A stretch of DNA of 64,000 nt, taken from the NCBI GenBank assembly GCA_008828725.1, contig MEHQ01000077.1, positions 127,758-191,757 on the forward strand, in the 5' to 3' direction. Within the stretch, counting starts at the first letter, position 1, and each line of letters starts with the position of its first letter. The position numbers were made by a program, and so were the translations under genes. Source of the stretch: Saccharina japonica (taxonomy: Eukaryota; Sar; Phaeophyceae; Laminariales; Laminariaceae). The notes under the pieces were generated by a model. The model did no database searches. It saw nothing but the letters and a program-made list of their open reading frames with translations, and was not told where the DNA came from. Below, piece after piece: positions 12,601-24,300 of this stretch.

Positions 12601-15600
12601 CGGGACTGCCGCCAATCTGGTGGGTACCGATGCGAGGTTTTATTCGTGCTTCTTGTTTAATGATCGTTGCACTTGAAAGAGTCCTCACTATGTAGCTACA
12701 GTCGAAACATCTAACCAGGGTATATGCCGAGTCTGGTATCCACACGACCCCAAGCCACTGAATTTGGCGTGGGAACGTTGGGAGGCACAGACACAGCAGA
12801 CCCGTCTGGGCTTGGGTGTAGAGATGACAGCTCGTTCGGTGATGGACGTATGACTATGTACGCCGAGGTTTCTGGGCCCCGGGACCTACAGAGCACACAG
12901 CCAGATGCTATCATATCACTCTCAGCTACGATGTTTGAGCGCGTTGTGATGTCCACCCGACCCTAACACTTCACGTCTCGTATTACAACGGCACGTCACA
13001 ACAACGGTAGGTGTGGCGAAGTGTCCATGACTGGAACTCGCATTCTCGCAGCATGTTGACCAACTACCTTCAAGCAGCCAAGGGAGTTGTGGGGGCGAAG
13101 CAGGCCCGCCCTGGTGTCGCCGTTCACGTGCGGCTCGGTGACAAGAAAAGCAACAGTGGCGTCGCCAACGAGGACAGCACGGACACTGCTTGTAGCTACG
13201 CCGTGTGGGCCATTTCGTCTGGGCGCGAGGCCTGTGGACTAGTCAGGGTTGCGTGTTCGGAACAGGCCCAAGCAGATATTCCACGATCTGCCATCCAACG
13301 AGTGCAGGTGAGGCACATACCCCCCCCCTTCCCAACCATACAGTCCTTACCTAAGTGACTGCGTCGCAGATAAGGCGCTGGGACTGTCTATTCCTATTAA
13401 ACCCTGCATTTCCATCATGTAGAACTATGACCACGATAACGTTCGTTTCCCTCCGTTAAACTTATCGCGGACCGTATCCGACTGTCCAAACTTTTCATAT
13501 GTATAGTGTTCATCGCTCTTACCAAAGTTTATTCCGCGTGCTTTCTTCATTGGTGTTGAAGCTGGAAACTGCTCAAACTACTGTAGAAGTAGTTATAGAG
13601 GACACTCACTACTGTGACAACAGCAACACCAAGCTTTCTCAGTAACCATTTTCATCATACCTACGCCCAAACAGAGTGAAGACCAGGCTTTGTCGGCTCT
13701 GGTCAAAGCGAGGTGTGGTCTGAACAATTTCGGGCCCGCCCTTCGAATGCTCGCCGACGACCAAGGATCACCAGAGAGCATCGAGCCCTGGACTCTCACA
13801 CAGGTGCGGAGTCTTGCCTATTTGTTCGTATTTTGTATTCGTCACCTCCCTAACGTTTGCGGCGGGACCGTGCAGCTTGATTTACAGTAGGACAGGAGTG
13901 CCGCCGTGGTGCCAGCGGGTTATCTTAACTCAGAGGCAAGTGGCACCTCCAAATGCAGCGCAAGACATGCACCAGAGCAGGCACTGCTACCCATCGAAGT
14001 CACACGCTTGGGCCAAATCTAGACGTTCTGGTATAGCCGTAGTGGCTCGACGAGGACTGCGAAAGTTTGCATGAATTATCACTTGTGCACTTGGGTTAAA
14101 AGCATATCTTGACGGTCTCGCCCGCCACCATGTGTTTGTCCTCATAGTGTTTCTGGTCAGGCTGTGGTCATGGCACGTGGTCCCTGCCGCAGGTGAGTAC
14201 TGCAGCGTATATGTATGCTCCATAGTGTCCTCCCATGTCATATCGGGTATCCGCCTGCCCCCGTGGGCTAACGGTAAGCATGGCAAGACTGCCAGCACCC
14301 AGCACCAATCGCTTCTAGTTCGTATTGATATTTGTGCTCGTTCTGCCGGGCCGCTCGGTGACCCTTCACATGAATGCAAGGCTGTGTTCCGTAGTGTTTG
14401 TATATTCCGGGTACGCGCTGGTTCGAGCCAGAGGCGAAACATCTTGTCTTCGCCACGTTTCGTCGTGGGCTTTGAGAGTTGCGACACACATATTGGCACG
14501 GTTGTTCTTCACAGTAATGTGAAAACACCGAGGGCTGGCCTTTGTTTATGTTTTGTTATTTTTGTTCCGTTCTCAAGACACACGTTTACGGTCTTTCGGG
14601 ATTTATTGTCAACTTCGATATTAACTAGCGCACTAAAACATACAAAAAATAGGCCAGCCAGCCGTCATTGATTTTTTAATGCCATGGAAAACAAGCATGC
14701 CAAAGTTTGTTTTCAAACTCTAAAAACCATGGCGCAACAAAACATTCCTGGGAAATAATGTTTACCCGATGACTCCACATTTGCTCAATACATCGTTGAG
14801 CACTTTGGTGGGCGTTTTTTATCACAGCGTTGTAGGCTCGCAGAACAATAACAGTGACGTGAACGTCTTCACTGTGTTAATGCGATTGCGTCAAGATGTT
14901 TAGTGTCGAGTTACTCGGCGTATTGGCCAACACCTACCTGGTTTGAAGTAGAGTCTCCCCACGAAATACGAAAAACGACCATATATCTCGAACTATAACT
15001 CGCACGCCAAATATATCATCGCCGCTGTGTTCCCCTTGTCCAACCGGTCTTGTAGATATGTCGAAACCTGCGACGTATTCTATATTTTATTGCCCGAAGG
15101 TGATACGTTGTGCTTCTTGCTGGAACCAGCTCGTATTGGTTTCGTCAGTAGCGGTGGCACTGCAGTCGTAGCACCTCTGTCTCGCCCGCGTGGAAGATAC
15201 GCGACAGACAGTAAAAAAAAAATACAAAGGGAGCAATGAACCAAAACCACAAACAACCGAATCAGGCTCGCCACCCACGACAAACAATAAAATACCTACC
15301 AGGTAAGAGAGATAGAAAACATTGAAAATAAATTGAAACCAAAACACGATGAGGTCATATTCCAAGTAGCCTTACTGTTGGCAGTGCAAGTAGTGGGGAC
15401 ACTGTTTACCTACTGGCCGTGCTGGTATATCGCTACCCTCTCTTCGTTGGAAGTATTTTTATTTCGTCAGCCGTGGCTCCCTGCTGCTACCCCGCTCGTC
15501 GTCTCCATTCCCTTAAACGCCACAAATGGCGGATGCGAGGTGTCGTTTACTCTGGTTCGCGTTGCCCAGGTGACACCTGACTATGAGCCGCTCAGTCTGC

Positions 15601-18600
15601 TTCGAGGACCACCTGCTACCATTTGCCCCCTTCGTGCCTTCAGTGGGCCACAGCGCGGTCTCAACAGTATCAACTCCAAACGCCAACGGGGAGTGTTCCG
15701 TGGACCCCTCGTTGGCTCGTAACCGTTAGGAGTCGCCATCAGCAGTACTGTACGCAGTTGTTCCGAGTCTTTGACTGTCCGCCTGGTCTCGGGCTCATTC
15801 CCACCGTCACCGGCGCGAGCCTCGCATGGCCGGGTCCCTCGTTTTGCTGCGCCACGGTCCCATCAACGTAGAGTCACCGTTCACATGTTGTAGTTTCGAT
15901 GCTCTTGCGTCATGTCTTGTTGAGGGTCTCCTTGAGGGCCTTCGTGTACGAGAGGTTGGTGTGCTGCCGGTACGCTGTCGTGCGGTGGAAGACAATGACT
16001 ACCAGGGGAACTTGGTGGTCGCGCTGAGGGTCGGTGTCACACCCCCGTAGGCAAGGGTCTCAATCACTCCGGCATAAAACACGCGTACTTCCAGGCTAAA
16101 CGGGGCGCTTGTCACTCAATAAGAACTGACAATTGCGTTTCCGAGGAGAGTGGCAATGGAAATCGGATACAAACTGGTTCAAGCCCACCACCCCAATTTA
16201 CTCAGTAGCCAAAGTCCACGCCGTGTTTTGGAGATAGACCATTACATTTAGCACACATGTTCTATTAACCCGTGCCAACCCATTCACGTTTTTTTTACCC
16301 CCGCCAAATCTGTTTTCTTTTTTGCTTTTTTTGGGAGATTTGGGTGTTAAGGAATGCCTAACTTTCGGTGACGAAACAATAAAACCAATACTCGTACTCG
16401 TAACACATTCGTGAATCGTTCGGTAGGGGCATATGGTCCTAACTCGTCAAGCTCAATCAGCACTTACACGCATATACTAAAGAAGAACCCCGTATGCAGT
16501 AGCTGGATGCAGTGAGGAGCTTGGCCCGTTTGGGGCATCCGTCTTGCGACCGTTCTTGCTATACGAGTACGTAGCTATACAAGCGATTCGGCAGTCAGAG
16601 ACCATACGATATTTTGGCCCCACCGCATGGGATCGAGAACTTGCCTTTTTTTTCTCCATACCATTTATCATCTTCGCTCTTGTTTTTCTCTCTCCCGCTT
16701 AGTCGTAACTCAGATCCAGGGTCACCAAGTATGCTCGTCTCCCCCGTCCCCACTATGGTACGTACCTTGCATTTTTATCGCGAGAAGATTGCATCGCTTT
16801 CTTCCCTCGTCGACTCTCGTCAAAGTATGCCTATCCACGCTATAGTCTTCCTCGACGGATATTCGAAACGTACGCGTGTGTCCGTGCGTTCTCTCAGAAT
16901 CCCCGAACCCGCGACGTGTCTTCCACGAATGATACCCGACGAAAACCCAATGTTTGACATTATTGCGATTTCCCGCGGTGTCCAGTGGGAATTCCCGTGG
17001 TGTCCCACGGGAGCCCATAGGCACCCAATGTTGTATCGCACAAGCATTTTATTATACGCGATTGTGGAATAAATTGAACGTGCTTGTGACTGTCCCGCGG
17101 TTTCCCGCGGTGTCCCGCGATTCAGGGTTAGGGTTAGAATCGCATGGTGTCCCGCGGTGTCCCGCGGTTTCCCGCGGTGTCCCGCGGTTTCCCGCGATTT
17201 AGGGTTAGGGTTAGGGTTGGGGTTAGAATCGCATGGTGTCCCGCGGTTTCCCGCGGTGTCCCGCGGTTTAGGGTTAGGGTTAGGGTTAGAAGCGCATGTT
17301 GTCCCGCGGTGTCCCGCGGTGTCCCGCGGTTTAGGGTTAGGGTTAGGGTTAGGGTTAGAATCGCATGGTGTCCCGCGGTGTCCCGCGGTTTAGGGTTAGG
17401 GTTAGGGTTAGGGTCAGAATCGCATGGTGTCCCGCGGTTTCTCGCGGTGTCCCGCGGTTAGGGTTAGGGTTAGGGTTAGAATCGCCGAAGCGCACCGCAG
17501 TAAGTAATTCGAAATGGATGAATAACAAAGACAGCGGTGTGGTGCCATGGGAACGTCCCGCGGGCGAATCCCGCGCGGGAAATCTCACGGGAAGCCACGG
17601 GCGAATCCCGCGCGGGAAATCCCACGGGAAGCCACGGGCGGTACCACGACATACCGTGGGGCCCCGCGGGGTGCCGTGGTGTCCCGCGGTAGCCCACAGC
17701 TTGATTTTCAGATTCGCGTGGGCTGCCACGGTGTCCCACGGGAATGCCCGCGGGACACCGCGGGCATTCCCGTGGGAAACCACGGCAGCCCACGGGAGCC
17801 CGCGGGAATTCCCATGGGACACCGGGGAAAAACACAATAGTGTGCACCACCCCGTTCGTTCCTCGTACTATTAATAGCAGCTACTCATATACGTAGCGAC
17901 CGGGCGAGCACGAAGAGCATGAAAAAACTCTACTTTGCATTGCAAGGAACGGCAGGTTCGTGGGGTGCGTTTTAAACTTGATTTTAGTATGTACCTGTTT
18001 TTGGCCCCGAACGGACCAGGTGTACCTTGTTTTGGCCGCTGCCCAAAAATAAAATATGAATACGCGTATATGCGAAGGGTTGTATCCTCGCTGTCGTGCC
18101 TCTCTGGAGGAGCTGGGACAGGCTATACAGGGAATGGGAAGGGGGGCAACAGTGGTACGGAAACCGCGGTTGATGAGAACAGGAGGGAGACAGCCGACAG
18201 GATAGCACGGTACCAGGCTGACTAGTAAGTCCCGCCTAGACTAGCCATGCCGCGCACCTCTGTAGCTGCTTCGAACGCGGCTCTGTTGTGTTTTTTCGTT
18301 TCGTTTCGTCTGTTTAGTTAAATTGTTACTCTCGTTCTTATCACTGTGATGAGGAAGAAGTGCTACCTGGCTTGGTGGATGGCGAACTGGGTGTTTTATT
18401 TTTTCTCTTTTTTCCTTGGTTATTTCTGGTGGTCTTTTTTTCCCTTTGTTTGTTTGTTTGTTTGTTTGTTTATTTTTATTTTTAAATTTGCTTGGTATAC
18501 TGCCTGTTGTAGCTTCTCAAGGGGGACACGACAGCGATGCTACAGCCCCTCGCATCAGTCGTCTATTTTGTTTTACTTATCTATTTTGCCGTGATCGCTT

Positions 18601-21356
18601 TTGCATTTGTCTCTCCGCCCCTCCGTATTTTCCTGGGACTTTCTTTGGTTGCTCAGCTACGTACGTATTCGTTTTGTTTTCTGTTATTTCCTCTTGTCTT
18701 TCCTGGACTCTCGTGTGGGGCACGAGAACGAAACGGAACTGAGTAGGAAGTGCCGCGTATCCGTTGTATGGGTGGCGCCTAAGGGAATGGAGACAGAGGG
18801 TGGGGGGGTTCGTAGGGAAACCGCGGCCGACGAAAGCAGGAAGGAGACGGCAAACAGAGTAGGTACCAGACCGACTAGCTGGTAGAACCTGCCTGTACTA
18901 CGGGCACAAACCTGCCTCGGCTGGCTGAAAGATTAGTTTGGTGTGCTCCGGCTGCCTGTCCTTTCCTGTCGTTCTTAGACTTGCTCTGCTGGCGCTGTTT
19001 TTTCGGTACATTTCATTTCGTTTCATGTCATTTAGTTTTTTTTTTTTAATGGATGTCGCATCTCCTCTGGGAGAAGCACGACACTTTCTTTCATTTTGTC
19101 ATGCTTTTGTTTGGTTGCTTGATTGTTGATTTACTTCAGTATATTTACTTTTTAGGATTTTACAAAAAGGGGTACACCCCCCTGTATCGTTACAAAAAGG
19201 GGGACATCGGTTTTCGCCGCCGGGTAAGCCCATGTACTCTGTCAAATCGACTCGAAATTAAAAACTGATGCGTTTGCCGCACTAACATGGCACCTCCCTA
19301 CCATCCCCAGCGTGTTTTCTTTTTCATATGTTTTACGGGTGAACGAGAGCGATCAAAAGGGGGGTGTAAGCATATCCCCCTTTTTGTTATGCCTACGCGA
19401 GGGTATCCCCCTTTTCATCTACTTAGTTTGGGAAAGTCCCCCTTTTTTCTTAACGTCCCCCTTTTTGTAAATATGCAGAGAGGTATCCCCCTTTGTGTGT
19501 CAAAAAGACCTAATAATAGGGTAAGTGACCACTCCATGTTCTGGTTGTTGTGGCACGCCCAACAGACGACGTCTAACGTCGAAAAGGCCAACGGCCCATA
19601 CGTAGGCAAACGTCGCCAGCAGACCAGCATACATTGGTTGGCGCCCTGTGCCCTGTTGTCTTCAAAAATCACCAACATATATATATATAAACGAGTATAC
19701 GTAAATATATACGTAACAAATGATAGTATTGTGTGTGTGTTCTTCACATTAAACCTTCCTTTCTACCCGTCGACATCCAGCACACCCAGTGTCCGTGCCG
19801 ATTCTTCATCCTAAAAAGGTACCAGTTCTGTGGTCACAAAACTACGACACAGAGATACTACGCTCAGTGCAGTAAGCAGAGCAGACAATGCAATGCCATA
19901 TACGACAGGCAAGACCTACCCTGCTAGCAATCCAGGTGCATGCAAGAGAAAAAAAGAGAAAAAAGAAAAAAGCGAAAAGAAAAAATAATAAAAAGTAAAT
20001 ATACTGAAGCAAATCAATAATCAAGCAACCAAATAAAAAGCATGACAAAAAAAGAAAGAAAGTGTCGTGCTTCTCCCAGAGGAGATGCGACCTCCAATAA
20101 AAAACCAAATGAAATGAAAGAAAATAAAATGGACCGAAACAGCGCCAACAGAGCAAGACTGAGAACGACAGGATAGGACAGCCAGCCGGAGCACACCAAA
20201 GGCCAGCCGAGGCAGGTTTGTGCCCGTAGTACAGGCAGGTTCTACCAGCTAGTCGGTCTGGCACCTACTCTGTTTGCCGTCTCTTTCCTGCTTTCGTCCG
20301 TCCTGGTTTCCCTATGACCCCCCCCACCCTCCGTCTCCCTTCCCTTGGGCGCCACCCATACAACGGGTACGTGGCACTTCCAACTCAATTCCGTTTCGTT
20401 CTCGTGTAACACACGAGAGTCCCGGAAAGAGAACGGGGAATGACAAAAACAAAATGAATACGTACGTAGCTAAGCCACCAAAGAAAGTCCTAGGAAAAAT
20501 ACGGAAGGCGGAGAAACAAAGGCAAAAGCGATCACGGTAACATAAATAAGTGAAACGAAGCAAATGATGCGAGGGGTTGTAGCATCGCTGTCGTGCCCCC
20601 CTTGAGAAGCAACAACAGGCAATACAACAAGCAGGGTGTGCTGGAAGCCAGCTGGTATCTGGGCGATATATAAATAATCCGACCTTGAGCAGTGCTGAAC
20701 ACGGTTTCTTAGTCTGATTTTGTTAGCGTCTCTATCAAAGTGGGACTAGGGTATGTCTCGCCACGGTAAGCCTTCCCGCGTGGTCATCCAACCGTTCCAT
20801 CCACTTGTCGATGTGCGACCTGGATAGTCTAGGAGCAAAATGTCGCTGCCTATACGACCTCGGCTGTCTAGTACGTTTAGTTTAAGATTACTGTAGAATA
20901 ATAGATAATAGTCCCTCTGTGTACTGTCTACAATCTACAGCAGAAGTAGGTAAGTATCGTCCTCTTTTTTTATTTGTATTTCGTGTTTGGTACAAAGGTG
21001 AAGCGGAAATAAGTAGGACGCGCCACACATCCGTTGTATGGGTGGCGCCCAAAGGAATGGCTAGGGGGGGGAGGGGGGGGCGCAACGGTCGTAGAGAAAT
21101 GATGGTCGCCGAATACGGGAAGGAGACGGCAGACAGGGTAGCAAGACCAAGTAGTTGGCAGAACCTGTCGGTACTACCGGTCCAAAAACTGCCTCGGCTG
21201 CCTGGAGGGTGCTTTTGTTGTACTTCGGTTGCCTGTTATTTGCCTTCGTTTAGTCTTCCGCTGTTTGCGCTGTTGTGTTTTCAATGTTAATTCCCTTTAT
21301 ACCTCGTAGTGCCTGTCACATCTCCGAGGGGCACACGTCCGGAGCGTTAATATTTA

Positions 21357-21387
<31 letters not shown>

Positions 21388-24300
21388 ATCTTCACATTAA
21401 ACTCGTTTCAGTTGCTAATCCCTATAGTCTGATCTAGCAAGATCACGGCCCGTGGTCACAAAAGTGCTAGAGCCATCAGAGAATCCTGAAGAACACGTAC
21501 ACTTTGCAGGGAAAGGATACACAAGTCCGAAGAGGTACACCTAAAATCCCTACAAGTATGTTATGCGTGTCCAAAACTGACCTACACGCCCGCAATCTCC
21601 ATTCGACTACAGCAGCATCGCCCCCCCCCCCCCCCCTCCCACTCTTTACCAGCATCAATGAATTTGCCGACTACAGCGTAACTACTGTCTGAAGTGCTGT
21701 CTGTACAAAAACACACGGTAGGCGTGGGAACAAGATGGAGCACGCAGCTGCTGTCTGAAGTGCTGCCGGAATGACAGTCCGCGGGCACACAGTGAAAAAG
21801 AACAGCCAACCAAAGCCATCACGTCAATTGACAATTGCCCGAATCTATCCTGAACGTCTGTGTTAGGCACAGCATTATAAACATCGACACTGATTAGGAA
21901 TCGTTCCACATTGAAGGGGTCTTCCACGATCAGGCACACAATGAAGGCACCCGGGGTGTCCGCGCCATCTCTGCCGCGTCTCTCTACAAAACCAGTGACG
22001 TCATCCACACAGACCCAACAACGAAATTCAGGGGAAAAAACGAAAAAAACAAAAATGATTGTCCGTTCGTCACGGGTCGATGTCGTCAGTGCTCCGGATG
22101 GCTGCTCCGCGCTGCTGTGCTGCTGCTGCGGCGTGCTGCTGTGATCCGGCGCGCCGCTCCGGTGCCACTTGGCCAGTCCTAGCACGACCACACTCGACCT
22201 GCTCCGTCCGTACTCGCTCTCGTTGTTGTCCTTCCCAGTCGGCTCCTCGCTTTCTCCCTCGTTGCACTCAGGGTGCTTGGTCTGGAAAATAAAAATTCTC
22301 GCGCTGAAGGGATTGACCAGTCCAACAACAGCTCGTCGCCACACGCTCCCTCCTCCTTTGATGGCGAAGCCAGGTTACTGAGACAGTACAGCTCCCTCTA
22401 GCAAACACACCTAGGGCCGTGTACATAGTGTCCGTCCACCTTTCTGATGGCGTCTGCCTCCGCGCACAAAAGTGAGATGGACATTGCTGTCTACACCGAC
22501 GGCCAAAAAGGCCCGTGCATCTGAACTTTTGCGCCTAACGCACCAGTGCCGATCCAACTCTACCGCTGCACACGCTTCGCGGCGGGTGCGCAGCAGCAAG
22601 AAGGTATCGGTCCGCTTGAGGGTGAGCCTAGCCTTGCTCGCTAGAAAGACCCCCCCCCTCGCTATGGGCCATTCTAAAGCAAAAAAATTGCCGAGGCAGC
22701 GGGGGGAAGAAGGGATGTACGAATCAAAAACATTATACCTGTACCGGGTACTTGTTTTCAACTTGTTTCGTCTTGGATTTGGTATGCACCCCTCCCCCCT
22801 GTCTGGCACTTCAAAAACAAAGCATTGGTTCGAACTTTGTTCTTTCGTGCTCCCCTGCCCTATCTTGTTTTCTCTCTTTTTCTCTTGCATGGACCTGGAT
22901 TGCTAGCAGGGTAGGTCTTGCCTGTCGTATATGGCGTTGCATTGTCTGCTCTGCTTGCTGCACTGAGTGTAATATCTCTGTGTCGTAGTTTTGTGACCAC
23001 AGAACTGGTACCTTTTTAGGATGAAGAATCGGCACGGACACTGGGTGTGCTGGATGTCGACGGGTAGAAAGGAAGGTTTAATGTGAAGAACACACACACA
23101 CCTGTTGTTAATATTTTTCATCACCCATGTCGAATTAGGCCTACCCACGATATATTATTAATAGCACTGTTGGCCCTTCTCATTTTCCCCTGTCCCCAGA
23201 AACCTCGAAACTCGGTTTACATTCCGCTGTTATGTATATCCGTCATCCAGAACTCCAGCACACCCAGTGTTCGCGTTTATTACTCAGCTTCGAACCCGTT
23301 CCTTCTCCATCACTACTGCCTACACAAACGCCTCCCTGATATGCCCACGTTTGCCTCGGTGGTCGAGCAGTTAACCACAAATAATGCTAAGGTTGAAGTC
23401 AGGAGTTCGAGGCTCCGTATGGAGATTGTGATTTTCATCAACTGTCGAGAGCGCCTACTGTAGCGTGCGTAGGCACAATTCAACGAGAGTCGACGAGGGG
23501 AGAAAGTGATGAAGTACTCCCGCGATAAAAATTCAAGGCGCGTACCGTAGCGGGGAGGCAGGAAAAGAGCCTAATTAGTGACCCCAGATATGAGTTAGGG
23601 CTGAAAGGGAGAGAGAAAACAAAGGCGAAAAAAATAAATGGGATGGAAAAAAAAACAAACAAAAACGGCTGTTCAAGAGTGATGCCACAAAACGTTTTAC
23701 GACTTGCTCACATTTTATGTTCTTATTGGCGAGCCCATGCACCCATACATACTGTTGCTATAGATGGCATGGAAAACAACAAAATCAACACAATACAATC
23801 CACAGTTTTAATGTGAAGAACACACACCATAAGGTACCAGGTGAGACGCTCGCCGTATTCGAGGAATAGCATATTATTCAACTCGTTGCGAATATATACG
23901 AGATGTGTGGGAACAAACCGGTTCTTCCTAGATTAATCCACGAATTGACGAATGAATCGATGGCGTGTTGGAGTAATTCAGACATGAGGGCTCAATATCG
24001 TCGCTCTTTCTTGTCCGTTACGCGTTGGAGAACTCCGACCAGCGAGTCGCACGTATCACGCAGCTGGCAAAGTTGATCATCAACCGCTCAATCGGGCGCA
24101 TTGACAGCTGACGTACGTTTTACACAGATAGATGCTCCCAGTAAAACATTCGTACTGCGGCTACGTACAGGAGTATTTTTGAACTGGCGTCCGAATACAG
24201 CGGGTACTGTGAATTTAAGCAACGTTAATTTAGCGTCGGGCCTTAACATGCCTTAGTTTGTGCGCACACACCAGCTGTATCGTTTCTAATTTACCTAGGC

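Noticed and set aside
17144-17874. Several overlapping open frames (up to about 170 codons) with repeats such as RGVPRFPAVSRG
   Set aside because: They are produced on both strands by the GC-rich minisatellite and telomere repeats; no domain and no splice logic.
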